DNA of 64,000 nucleotides, taken from the NCBI RefSeq assembly GCF_000003815.2, contig NC_049979.1, forward strand, positions 14,557,459-14,621,458, read 5' to 3'. Below the pieces are notes generated by a model. The model did not search any database. It was given only the letters and a program-made list of their open reading frames with translations, and was not told the origin of the DNA. The stretch's first letter is position 1. Each line of letters starts with the position of its first letter. Position numbers and translations under genes: made by a program. This DNA is from Branchiostoma floridae. Lineage: Eukaryota; Chordata; Leptocardii; Amphioxiformes; Branchiostomatidae. This document shows, piece after piece, positions 55,701 through 64,000 of the stretch.

Positions 55701-58700
55701 TTTTGTGTTGCTTTGCTACCATTACAGATCTTTTTTTAAAGATGCATAGAGTTTACCAGGCATTATTTTGTTCTTGGCATGGAATTCCAGTGACCTTTGA
55801 CCAGTTGGCTTGGCCTGTCAGTCTCTTGTGACCCAGAACCCTTCGGCTAACATAGAAAAACATTTCTTGGTATAGGAACTATGCACCACGTATGGAAGCA
55901 ATGTCGCCCGGCACCATTTCCAGATGCGAGTGTATGTCCCTCTTATGTAGAAGGCATGTTTGAAATTTCTTTTCAAATGAAACATTAAAAAGTTGGCACA
56001 TCTGTGCAGACCCCCTGCTTTTCTTTCCTATATTTCATTTCCAGGAAAATTGCGGGGCTTCAAAGACTTTGGCATTTCATCCCACTAAATGACTAATACG
56101 ATGTCTGCCTGTTGTAATTCAGAGGGAACTATAAGGGGATTGAAGATTGGCAATGTAAATATTTACAACAGCGGGCGTCTGGGTAAAGTTTCTTTGGCCT
56201 AGTTTGTAAAGCAGAACCTATTTTAACTAATTATAAAAGACAAGGACTAAAGGTAGAGCCTCTTAACTTACTGGTCGAAAGTTACAGGTTTCAGGGTCCT
56301 ACAAAACAGAACACAAAACAACTGCAATTGTGTGGTCAGTCAGGTGCAGATTTTCTAGCCTACTGGCTTCACAGGAGCCTTTTTACACTGAAGGTAATTA
56401 CTCTTCCCACCTATGCCCTGCACAACCAGGTCCAAATTATATGACTGTGAGATGTTTGTCTTATTTAATGACAATAGCGTAGGTAGGTTTGTATGTAAGC
56501 TCCATTCTGCCAAAGGTCCAAGTGCATTTTAGCTGTAGGGAAAGGGATAATCAGGAAGAGATGACAAATAGGGGTCGGCTACAGGAGACCTTGTATTTGC
56601 CATCCATGACCTCTAGTCAAGTCCAGGTCCTGTGAAAGTCATTATGGTATTACCAACACCTTCAGTTTATAACCTAACTCCTTAGGTTACAGCTGCTCCA
56701 TCTGTCATAAAGGCCATGTATAACTATAACTTCAATACTGTTAGATATTTTTTATGAGGCTACATGAATGTCAGAAGTGAAAAAAAAGCTCCCTTATTGA
56801 AACAGATATATCGCCACATATCAAAGTAGGCAAAAGATATTTTAAAGGGAGTTCTGAACCTAGTTTTCCTGCTATTTTTTATTTCTTAATTTTTTTTGGC
56901 AAACACAGTTGCCTGCCTTATGCCAGGTACAGGAAGCATTTTTCAAAGACTTTCTGTTTTCACACAAGCTTGAGTTGGGAAAATAACAGCATGTGCAAGC
57001 CAAAAATTTTGATGCTAGAATTTCTCAAGAAACAAGATGCAGAAATAGAATATGAAATCTCCACAAAACATTGCCTACTGAACCAGGGTGCCACCCAGGT
57101 AGGCCTACCACAAAGCCAGGTAACTGTTGTTACTGCCACTGGAATAGCCACGCCCCTTAGGCACTTGATGGCAACCAGGAGGAAGTAACACTTACATGTA
57201 AAACTAGTGAAGAGTGTAGCAGGTCTTTGGAGTCTTAAAATCGTTCAGGTGTCTCCTGCCTTTGAAATTGAAATTGACTTGGTATTGCTTTTAAATTTCG
57301 TTATTTTTCTAGTTCTTAACTTCCCCCTCTATTGCTCTAAACACAAACATTAGTCTGAGATCCTATCCTAATGGTTGGAACTTGGAGTCTTCTTTCAGAG
57401 CCAACTTCTCCTGAATTGTGGTCCTCCAGATATATTCATGTTGATACAAAGTGCTCTCTTCACAAGGCCAGCAGAGTCATCTTTTCCACTGCTTGTTGTG
57501 TTCTTTAGGTTGAGAATCACTCAACTTGCACCGCTGGCACGATTCTAACATCATTAGGGGCAGTTGAGTGGCCATCCCTTTGATGAAATAAGCTTCATCT
57601 TTGTGTTGGCATGCAATATGAACTGCAACAGTGCTCCCCTCATCAGAGACAAATTACCTTAATCGCAAACCAAAAAGTTTGTGTAATGTTGCAAAATGGC
57701 AGCATATGAAATAGTCACTAATGTGTAAAACCATCCTGTCCACAAATAAGCTGTTTTTTTTTTCATACATATTAACTTTAGATTTAGGATGTCCAGAGGA
57801 TGAAAAGGTACCATCCCACCTGGCAATTACAGATGAGAGGACATGCACGTACCAGGATGGTATCCAGGGACAAGGGTGGAGTGTCCTCAGACCTCACTGT
57901 CCCTTCCTTTACTCTTTTTACAGCTGACTGGTCCTGAGTGTAACTGGTGTAACAGGGTCTGGTGAGGGCAAACATTCCTATGGCCTGACCAGTAACCTCC
58001 AAACATAAACATCAACAAACCATCTATACAGACTACATTTCTCTACTGTTTAGTCAACAGAAGTAGGGATAATAAAAGACATTTCAGCTTTTGTGGGTGT
58101 AATGTAGACAACAATTTGACAGTTCTCTCCCTGATACCTTAAACATAGTCGTTTTGGTCATTGGTGTTTTTTTATGGTGTGTGTGATGGTGGTGGTGGTG
58201 TGTGTGATTTTTAGCTGAATACAAAAATGTTCTATATATTATAACATCAGGACGCAGTCTCTTGACTTTAAAGTTTAGGGTTGTCAAAGGGCACGATTTG
58301 GGTAAATACAAGCCAGGCTAGCCTAGTTACCAGGACTTGGCAGAAGATAACACAACTTGTTCAGTGGCTCCAGATTTTTCTGTTGGCATGGTGGTTATTG
58401 TACATCAAGACTACCTGCAAATGTTTGTTTCATAATTGTACGATTCTTTTAGCCTAAAATCACCATGGTACTTATTATTTTCCTGTTTGAATTTAATTAT
58501 ACGCGTAGTTCTTGTGTGTCTAATTTTATCAGAAAAGTTGTTAGGTAGCCTGCAAAACATCGGGCAGCTTCTTGGAGGAGGGGCCAGTTACAGCCCCAGA
58601 CACCAGAGTTTGTGTTACACAGACTAGAATAATGGTTGGAGCATTACTTTTACCTCCATGAAAAAATTGAGGTGTAGTTTTTCAACTTTTTGGTGTGTTT

Positions 58701-59483
58701 GTCTGTCACAGTGTTTGTTTGTTTGTTTGTCTGTTTGTGCTTCCAGATATTTGTGGTTAGTATAACACAAGAACCTCTTGATGGATCAAAATGATATTTG
58801 GTATGTGGTTAGGGATTGGGAAGACAAATGTCAAGGTCAATTTTGGGCCCCCTGGTATATGACCTTGTTTTTTTAAGTTTTCTTCATCTAATTATTAGAC
58901 AGGACAGTTTTGAATAATTTGTACCCATTCATAACAATATTAATTATTTTGTAATCTCGGCCAAGCAGGATATGTACATTTGTATTGGCAGAATTTGTAT
59001 CCTGTGTTTCTTTCCTGTGAATGTGCAGGTAACAGAAAAAAAATATTTTGTCACTTGCAGAGTGGGACTTATTATGATGTGTATGATATGTACCTACACA
59101 AATGGCTGTAAATATGTAGACACAAATATGAATTTTCGCAAGTTAATCATCAATCATGGTGGACAACATTACAATTTCTGTCATACCTGGGCTGCAATAT
59201 TTGGTTATCACATGGGTTCAATTGTTATCACACAGGCTTCCATGATTTTAAAAAAAATTTCCCTCTGCCTCCCACAGAACTGGATGAACTGTTCTCCTCA
59301 CTGGGGCACATCCAGGGCAAACTTAACTCCAGGGAGGCGGACGACGTGGCATTCCTCAAGAACTTGTTTCATGACAGCGACTTCCAGACCGCTGTTCGGA
59401 TCCACAACCTGGTGTCTGACGTCTATGACAAGCCCGAACCGCCAGTCCCTATAGCCACCAATGCAGTCGAGGTTGCTCAAGAG
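25737..59483 (+). CDS. PALS1/Stardust-like MAGUK with extra N-terminal PDZ (5' part, six coding exons)
   Basis: Coding exons 25737-25790, 28891-29005, 44978-45087, 47166-47223, 54113-55183 and 59278-59483 join without phase conflict to 538 residues; the gene continues right of the window. Order: short acidic start, PDZ (about 21-108; RFGFSV carboxylate-loop, VGDEILEVNG, His at the start of helix B, so class-I-like), low-complexity linker, Par6-binding core VDCP (309-312), PPAY (325-328), Arg/Glu-rich conserved region (about 394-430), GVDNPLFEDD, then L27N (about 472-530). PALS1 (MPP5) organises the apical Crumbs-PALS1-PATJ complex at epithelial junctions; L27N pairs with PATJ and the VDCP region with the Par6 PDZ. 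The N-terminus is about 350 residues longer than in human PALS1. The PALS1 identity of exons 5-6 is strong; attaching the PDZ exons rests on phase, strand and absence of a stop. Confidence 0.8.
27954..28043. mobile_element. TAGCCTGG hairpin MITE, copy 2
   Basis: Begins TAGCCTGGTTACCA and ends TATGGTATCCAGGCTA, inverted to each other. Flanks CCTAGAAGA (27945-27953) and CCCAAAAGA (28044-28052) are a 9-bp target duplication with two mismatches. Confidence 0.75.
28634..28770. mobile_element. TACTCTCC-family MITE, short copy
   Basis: Left end TATTCTCCAAGCAGGGGTTG and right end CAACCTCTGCTTGAAGAATA are inverted repeats, with a second inner pair (GAGATAGTAG and ACTACTATCC). The same terminal motif occurs at 31561 and 35462. 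The target duplication is degraded. Confidence 0.75.
28891..29005 (+). CDS. PDZ-PALS1 gene, exon 2 (N-terminal half of PDZ)
   Basis: The acceptor GTATGTTTCAG precedes it and donor GTAGGT follows; phase 0 in, phase 1 out. It encodes EMEVSTELVLLSSDKRFGFS then VMGGADEGFSPRVDEIAA: strands A-C of a PDZ with the RFGFSV carboxylate-binding loop. Confidence 0.85.
31561..32599. mobile_element. TACTCTCC-family element, long copy (about 1.04 kb)
   Basis: Left end includes CAGGTTGAGTCGCAGAGATA and GTCGGAAAATTTACCGG. The right end carries their complements (CCGGTAAATTTCCGAC, GAGACTCAACCTCTGC), giving inverted repeats of about 75 bp. The 9-bp target duplication GCTAGGAAT is perfect at 31552-31560 and 32600-32608. 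A smaller MITE is nested inside at 31866-32071. No transposase frame. Confidence 0.88.
31866..32071. mobile_element. Nested TA-flanked MITE (CTGTAAATGCA ends)
   Basis: Ends CTGTAAATGCA and TGCATTTACAG are perfect inverted repeats bordered by TA on both sides, the target duplication typical of Tc1/mariner-type elements. Inside, CCGCAAACTTAAA recurs three times. It is inserted in the larger 9-bp-TSD element and therefore younger than it. Confidence 0.8.
34050..34310 (+). other. Possible alternative exons with strong donors
   Basis: GCCAATGGGC (CCAAT box) at about 34125 is followed by a strong donor GGTAAGTCA (GT at 34167). Further on, AAAATGGTGGATCTCAAT opens a 23-codon frame (MVDLNGYVILLVEG...) that runs in phase 1 into a consensus donor GTGAGT at 34311. 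Phase 1 would fit exons 3, 5 or 6 of the PALS1-like gene. No direct support. Confidence 0.2.
35462..35600. mobile_element. TACTCTCC-family MITE interrupted by assembly gap
   Basis: Perfect 14-bp ends TACTCTCCAAGCAG (35462-35475) and CTGCTTGGAGAGTA (35587-35600), with perfect 9-bp target duplications GGAATTGTC at 35453-35461 and 35601-35609. The interior is a run of 100 N, so true length is unknown. Confidence 0.88.
35487..35586. other. Assembly gap (100 N)
   Basis: Exactly 100 ambiguous bases, the usual placeholder for a gap of unknown size. It begins 25 nt inside one MITE and ends exactly at its right terminal repeat. Confidence 0.99.
43151..43188. repeat. 19-bp tandem duplication
   Basis: GTTAACTTTGTACAGTATA occurs twice without interruption, followed by a partial third start (GTTAG). 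Confidence 0.9.
44978..45087 (+). CDS. PDZ-PALS1 gene, exon 3 (PDZ core)
   Basis: Acceptor TTTTTACAG and donor GTGAGT; phase 1 in, phase 0 out. It encodes the canonical PDZ run SPADRADLEVGDEILEVNGE followed by SLENATHSEIIAHIHK. His in ATHS sits at the first position of helix B, which in most PDZ domains means class I ligand preference (S/T-x-hydrophobic). Confidence 0.92.
45088..47165 (+). other. Intron 4 region of PDZ-PALS1 gene
   Basis: A 2.1-kb intron. CATTAGCGTGT (about 45711-45721) and its complement ACACGCTAATG (about 45767-45777) border a compositionally balanced 45-bp stretch. The 18-bp block TTATTGGTTTACATTGAC repeats at 46873-46890 and 46897-46914. Otherwise nothing recognised. Confidence 0.5.
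47166..47223 (+). CDS. PDZ-PALS1 gene, exon 4 (last PDZ strand)
   Basis: The acceptor GTGTTTCAG precedes it; phase 0 in, phase 1 out at donor GTAAGA. It encodes CIKSRTICLRVKRRNGLPP, the last PDZ beta strand and a basic exit. Confidence 0.85.
49140..49309. mobile_element. TAGCCTGG-type MITE, copy 3 (diverged)
   Basis: Ends TAGCCTAGATGCCAGAC and GTCTGACATCCAGGCTG are imperfect inverted repeats. Flanks AGATAAACA (49131-49139) and AGATAGACA (49310-49318) are a 9-bp target duplication with one mismatch. Confidence 0.7.
52861..53110 (+). promoter_or_regulatory. Candidate internal promoter with tandem CCAAT boxes
   Basis: A perfect 21-bp direct repeat (52895-52915 and 52916-52936) places two CCAAT boxes (52908-52912, 52929-52933) exactly two helical turns apart. 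A CG-containing stretch (GTTTCGCGCTAG, about 52990) follows. A donor-like CACGTTGGAG|GTAAGA is at about 53108-53109. It could start a transcript whose first coding exon is the one at 54113, producing PALS1 without the PDZ. Motif-based inference. Confidence 0.4.
52895..52936. repeat. Perfect 21-bp tandem repeat carrying CCAAT
   Basis: Two adjacent identical copies starting GCATCCAGCTCAGCCAATCA. Confidence 0.95.
53928..54027. other. Assembly gap (100 N)
   Basis: Exactly 100 ambiguous bases of unknown true length, upstream of the exon 5 acceptor. Sequence missing here could include an alternative first exon. Confidence 0.99.
54113..55183 (+). CDS. PDZ-PALS1 gene, exon 5 (linker, Par6-binding core, PALS1 N-terminal region)
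   Basis: Acceptor CCTTTCCAG and donor GTAAGT, phase 1 in and out, 1071 nt with no stop. It starts with helix-prone ESNNSIQQAYVIAVEDQAKE, then Asn/Gly/Ser/Pro-rich linker. At 54700-54711 VDCP matches the PALS1 motif that binds the Par6 PDZ internally. PPAY at 54748-54759 could recruit WW domains. SARFRQHQEEVRRRREEEER and VDNPLFEDDDAG match the conserved basic/acidic region just before L27 in vertebrate PALS1. The exon is GC-richer than surrounding introns. Confidence 0.92.
55184..59277 (+). other. Intron between PALS1 N-terminal exon and L27N exon
   Basis: A 4.1-kb intron. It contains GT/GGT microsatellite sequence at 58175-58209 and TTTG repeats near 58710. No mobile element with clear ends was recognised. 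Confidence 0.6.
59278..59483 (+). CDS. PDZ-PALS1 gene, exon 6 (L27N domain)
   Basis: The acceptor CTCCCACAG precedes it; phase 1 in, phase 0 out at donor GTACGT. It encodes ELDELFSSLGHIQGKLNSRE, then FLKNLFHDSDFQTAVRIHNL and PPVPIATNAVEVAQE. This is the first L27 domain of PALS1, a three-helix module that heterodimerises with the L27 of PATJ. Confidence 0.93.
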
Positions 59484-59544
59484 GTACGTACATGAAGCAT
59501 CATTGATACGTTGATGAACGTTAGACATCCAGGCAACAAGATAT

Positions 59545-59600
59545 TGCCAAATAGCAGTTACTCAAGCATATCCAGTTGCTTAAGTAACTGCTATTTGGCA
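59545..59600. repeat. 24-bp hairpin with 8-nt loop
   Basis: TGCCAAATAGCAGTTACT plus CAAGCA (59545-59568) pairs with 59577-59600 with one mismatch. The loop is TATCCAGT. It lies 61 bp downstream of the L27N exon donor. It may be a small foldback element or a structured intron RNA. Confidence 0.9.
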
Positions 59601-60660
59601 TGTGTAGCATCATCCACTGTACATGCACAGTGTTCTGCAGCTAAAATCATAGAGATATAACACAGTTGCAAATTCTTGATTTGAGTCAATGCCATGGAGT
59701 TTGGCAGTGAATATGTCGCCTGTCAGACAATGTCTCCCAGCTGAGCTCTTGGCAAATTGAACATTATGACGACATGAAAACAGTTTATTTGTTGGTCTTG
59801 GTGTGTGTTCACATTTGTTCCTGATGACCTGAGTCCACTGTGACATGATGTGTGAATGAAAACGGTGTATCTGGTTATACAAGTACTTGGACTGGTCATT
59901 ATACATGTCAACATGAGTAGGGAAATTTTTCCCAGCACTTGGATTCAGCCTGTAGATATTGCTCAATACTTTACATAGTTTAAAATTTAGGTTTGTGTCA
60001 TGCGATAATTAGATATTAAGCTAGTTAATCCAAATTGGCGTCATTAAGAGTAAATGCATTGATAGCAACAGACAGTTGTTTGTAGCAGAGCTTAGTTCTG
60101 TCTTCAATGGGATAGGAGTATATTTTGAACCTAAAAAAATGTCTTTTGATTGGCTCAGTTTGATCAAGGAGGACTGGTCATTTAGATTATAACCTCATTG
60201 GGTTGATCAAATGATGAGTGTGTGGCTCTAGTATTGATTTAGTTCAATGCAGTTAGTGCAGGCAATCTGAAATAAAGAAATGCCCAGGGAGTGCTTTTTT
60301 TTTTCAAGAAATTTAGTTCCACATTTGAGAAGTTTATGGTGGTGTTCATGGAAGTGGGCTTGCTTCCATGTATTCCTTACCAAAACCGTAGTCTGATAAA
60401 TCATAAAGTCTGGTGACTATCATGACACCTTTGATTTTACACCCTGCAAAAAGAAAAGTTTCTAAGATTCGATCGTCATGGGTAGACGAGGTGAGATTCA
60501 AATATGTTTTCATCCATGATGTATTTGTGGCAGGGATGTCAAGGCAACTATTTACTCCAGTGGGGTTTCTACTGGTAGACCAGTTGTTCTTCATCAGGCT
60601 GCCATGGGAAGGAATGTAAAGCTCATAATTCACATCAAACATGGCGGTGTAGGGATGACC

Positions 60661-60772
60661 TAGCCTGGTATCCAGCCTTGTGCAGCTCTGGTTTGCGTTA
60701 CCTATGTCAGTAACATTTCCATTGCATTGGAAGTGGGCCAAACGCTTATAACAAGGCTGGGTAACAAGGCTA
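60661..60772. mobile_element. TAGCCTGG hairpin MITE, copy 4
   Basis: Begins TAGCCTGGTATCCAGCCTTG and ends ACAAGGCTGGGTAACAAGGC plus TA, inverted repeats of about 22 bp. Flanks GGGATGACC (60652-60660) and GTGATAACC (60773-60781) fit a 9-bp target duplication with two mismatches. Confidence 0.78.
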
Positions 60773-61131
60773 GTGATAACCCATCATAGAGAGATTTAGG
60801 AGGATCTGTCTGGTGGAGAAGGATGGACGCAGGTGAACACATTTACTGGGTGTTTGTGTATAAATCAGGTAAACACCAGCAAGGGAAGAGCAACTGTCCC
60901 AGCGTCTTCTTTATTCTGAGGAAAAGCACCTGTTACTTTTGTTTTAGGTCTGATTGTCTGTGACATGCTTCATAACTCAGGGAAGGGTATATTTAACTTA
61001 CAATCATTGGTTGGATGGATGTGTAACACCTGGAAGGGAAAAATAAGTACAGTATCCCAGCGTTGTGCTTTCTGACAAGATGCATCTGTCACTCATTATT
61101 ACTTTCACTCACTCATTCTCTTACTCATTCA

Positions 61132-61161
61132 CTTACTCACTCACTCACTCACTCACTCACT
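61132..61161. repeat. (TCAC)n microsatellite
   Basis: Uninterrupted ACTC/TCAC tetranucleotide repeats, with imperfect copies for about 25 bp to the left. Confidence 0.9.
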
Positions 61162-62207
61162 TTCTCTCTGTCTCTTACTGAGTTACTCTGTGATGCTACA
61201 TCATTTTCAGGATTGTCTGTCTGAGACAATTGTTAAACCATTACAGGGGCTGGTTTGTTTATTGTTTTTCTGTTTGTCAGTAGATATCTCTACATGCATC
61301 ACTTTAAAAAAACTTAATGAATTACTGTTTTCTTTCCATTTTTGTGTGTCCATTTAGGACTTGCTCTGAGGATTGATAGGTTGATTTGGGGAAAGATATG
61401 GATCAGGAGACAAATGTGTATGTTAGTTTAAAAAACTGTCTTTCACCATTGCTATATAAGTTAAGCCACCTAGTATGTTCCTTTCAAATTGCAAGTTAGA
61501 AGCATGTCAATCTTACTTTGAAACTGATAAGTGGGTGAAATTGACTGCCTTTGCAGAGGTGTAAACAGTCCTATAGCATAGCATTCATGAAGTTAGCTGT
61601 CTTTATAGAATGATTTCACAAAATTATGATTCAGACACTTTGGTCAGGAACAAAAGAATGGACTTTTGGATCGATGTAAGTTGAGAAGACTTCATGTATG
61701 TGACGCAACCTGCAAGTAAAGAAAGACACAAGATTGGCGATGTAAGGCAGAAAGAAAAAGAATATAAATTGTCATCTTAATCTCCTTGATAAATTGAAAA
61801 TGTCCATTGGTTGTCATACCTGTCATGGCTGTATGCAGAAGGTCATAAATACTCCTCAACAACAGCAGGGGTCATTCAAAGATAAGACCCAAGGTCAACT
61901 TGGTAATTCATGACATTCGTGATTATAAACTTTGAACCTGTTGTCCTGCTAACATATGCCAAAGGCTTTAAAAACATGGTTCAAAATGGAGAATCCACAG
62001 ACAAATTTGGAGGACACTAAATAAGGTAGATAATGTTACATACATGTATCTGCCTGGAGTACCCCCCTCCCCATTAGGCTGAAGTACAGGCCAGAAGTGG
62101 GTCAGGCTGATTGATGGAATGATCTCCCCTCCCACCAGCCTGCAGAGGTCGGCTGGGAGGGTTCAGTTGACACCTAATCACTAGCACAGGAACCTTCCTG
62201 CATGCAG

Positions 62208-62311
62208 TAGAGATGTACTCGGCCAAGGAGCCTCTTTTCCAAAAGGACATATGGCTTATTGATAGTTATGCCAAGAACCAGGACCTTCCGAATGGCAAGG
62301 CATGTGAGGTA
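62208..62311 (+). other. Possible alternative first exon of PALS1-like gene
   Basis: Acceptor-like CTGCATGCAG ends at 62207. ATG at 62213 (G at -3) opens MYSAKEPLFQKDIWLIDSY through GKACE and runs in phase 0 into a strong donor GAG|GTAAGA. The exit phase equals that of the L27N exon, so it could replace the N-terminus in a short isoform; entry phase excludes it as an ordinary internal exon after L27N. Chance open frame cannot be excluded. Confidence 0.25.
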
Positions 62312-64000
62312 AGAATTGGGTTAGACAGAAAAGTTACCAAAGGGCAAACTAGATCAGTGGCGAGAAAGGTATTTTGTAGTCCCAAATTTGGCCCTGGTGG
62401 AACAGATAAGGGAGCAAGCCTGTACAGTGCCTTTGTATCTTGAGTAAATTGTTCCTGATTGTTGGAATAGTGCTGATCATAAATGTCAGATCATAGCATT
62501 GCACTTTGTGATGACTTGTACTACTTGTAGATAGTTGAGCAACATGTGGTATGTCTGCAGGTTGTTGCTTCGTCACAGTGAAGTTGTTCTTGTCCTGATT
62601 TATCTAGCCATTATGGCAGCCTGGTTTAAGAAAGGCTGCAGTCAGAGTGTCAAAACCAAAAGACAAGTTTGTCAAAGGTGTCTGCCAATGTTGTTGATAG
62701 AAGACAATGTATCTGTGACAAGCTATGGTTGTTGGATGCAGCTGTGGGTGTTGACAGGGAGGGGCAACGAGAGGTAGGTCCCAACAGCAGTATAGGGAGG
62801 TTTTACTGTCAGAGTTCTGGATTTTACATTTACAATTAGATTGGACGTGTAGAAAGTCTTGCAAGTCCAAAGGAACACAGGATAGAGACAAACCAGATCC
62901 TTCCTTCCAATGTTAATTGTATCCTAATTGATGGAATCAAAGTGGTTTAAGAAGAAGTCCCAAGACTCTTTCTTCAAAGTCGGGGGAAAGCTGAGGTCAG
63001 GCTATTGGGAGAAAGTGAAGTGCCCTGTCCAGTTTCTGACATAAACCTCCTGCCATACTTCAGCTCACAGCATGCTGTTGTCACCAAGTTTACTAGTGTC
63101 ATTACCTCAATGTCTCACATGATAGTATCACTGTTAGATTGAGCTGCTCCTTGTAAACTCTAAGTGCTCTTGATCTGTGAGTATGTCCTATTAGAAATCT
63201 ACTCGCCAGGTGGTTTCATTGGAAGATTGCTTGGGCTCTTTGCCAAGGCTTCATGTTGAGAGCTCCTCTTTTATGGAGACGCAGTCCTGAAATTTCAGAA
63301 GTAGAGGCATGAGTGAGGGGTTCGGAAAGTTGTAACTAGGAGGCTTACTCCAGTCTAGGGAAAAAATGTTATCATGGCAAGTATCAACATTCCTCTGTTG
63401 ACAAGTACATATGATTGTCTGTCAGTGTCAAATGAAAACCAGAGGGCTGACCCTGCAGAAAATGAGGTTTCTGCACAATTAGCAACAAACTGGTAGCAAA
63501 GATAGGGCTTGCCATAGACTTCTCTCTGTGCAGTCATTTGGAGAAATTTTGTGAAAACTTCAGCACTGGAAGAAGTTGTTTTTGAAGTTTAACTACTTTA
63601 AGTATAGTCCTGCCACATGTCCTAGCCCTCCCCTTTGCCCTTCTGCTGTGCCCTTGGGAACTGTGGCATCCAAATCATGTGGACTTGAATATCTGATGGG
63701 TCCCAACCTTACCACTAGCACCTCTCTATTTTGGCTGAAGGAAACCCTGAGGGATACATCTGACCAATCCCTCCTTGGAATTCTTGAGGTATTGCCTGCA
63801 AACAGGTTGGAGACTGGTTAGTGAAATGATGATTGGTGATAGAAAGAGGCTCTGATGGAATGGCATAAAACTGTAAACAGACAGGCTTGCTTCCAATTAG
63901 GGAAGTGGATATCTGGTTACTGGTTCCAATAAGACAGGGTGATTGCCCTCTGACAGGCTGGGGAGGGGGAGGGGAATCTTGGAAGGGCAAGACCAAGGAC

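Larger units (their letters stand above)
59484..64000 (+). other. Intron after L27N exon (runs off the window)
   Basis: The donor GTACGT starts it; no L27C or later PALS1 exon is found before the end. It holds the 24-bp hairpin at 59545-59600, a TAGCCTGG MITE at 60661-60772, a (TCAC)n microsatellite at about 61132-61161 and an exon-like segment at 62208-62311. Confidence 0.6.

Noticed and set aside
58640-58870. Possible LINE or SINE tail (TTTG repeats, then GGGCCCCCTGG)
   Set aside because: Only a vague resemblance to the GGGCCCCCTAG stretch near 30675; no defined ends or target duplication.
60346-60741. 131-codon reverse frame
   Set aside because: Its N-terminal part overlaps the MITE at 60661-60772; no coding support.
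61109-61161. Short regularly spaced repeats resembling a repeat array
   Set aside because: It is a simple tetranucleotide microsatellite with no spacers; CRISPR is not relevant in this eukaryotic sequence.

Overview
This is a eukaryotic, intron-rich, animal nuclear sequence, AT-rich outside exons and full of small inverted-repeat elements. Three protein-coding genes can be read from exon phase, splice signals and family resemblance. The combination fits an invertebrate chordate such as amphioxus (Branchiostoma): a chordate-type C16orf89 homologue, a PALS1/Stardust polarity scaffold, dense MITEs and compact exons. The organism is inferred, not proven.

Layout. (1) 1-6140, + strand: the last six coding exons and 3'UTR of a C16orf89 (UPF0764/DUF4735) homologue, which ends in a predicted membrane-spanning tail. 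One of its introns holds an 870-bp foldback transposon with long inverted repeats. (2) 6271-10488, - strand: a compact gene of about ten exons, several under 70 nt, encoding a predicted 216-residue protein I do not recognise (acidic N-terminus, Ser-rich middle, helical C-terminus). It converges tail-to-tail on C16orf89. One 5' splice site is duplicated 33 nt apart, in frame. (3) From about 12.2 kb to beyond the right edge, + strand: a long gene whose six visible coding exons encode a class-I-like PDZ domain, a long low-complexity linker, the PALS1 Par6-binding core (VDCP), the PALS1 basic conserved region and the first L27 domain. Phases join without conflict from an ATG at 25737 to the donor after 59483 (538 residues). 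L27C, the second PDZ, SH3 and GUK should lie to the right of the window. A PDZ ahead of the PALS1 N-terminus is not part of the textbook PALS1 architecture and is the most interesting protein-level observation.

The PALS1 introns carry most of the mobile DNA. There is a 5'-inverted (twin-priming type) RTE-like LINE with a 10-bp target duplication and undamaged reading frames. Four copies of a TAGCCTGG hairpin MITE have 9-bp target duplications. Three copies of a second 9-bp-TSD family (TACTCTCCAAGCAG ends) occur, one split by an assembly gap and one hosting a nested TA-flanked MITE. A 750-bp nested inverted-repeat element and a 24-bp hairpin near the L27 exon complete the set. Two 100-N placeholder gaps lie at 35487-35586 and 53928-54027.

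Possible internal promoters of the PALS1 gene were noted, the best at about 52.9-53.1 kb: a perfect 21-bp tandem repeat with two CCAAT boxes, followed by a splice donor. It could produce a PDZ-less, vertebrate-like PALS1 isoform from the same locus. No tRNA, rRNA, CRISPR or bacterial-type feature was seen.
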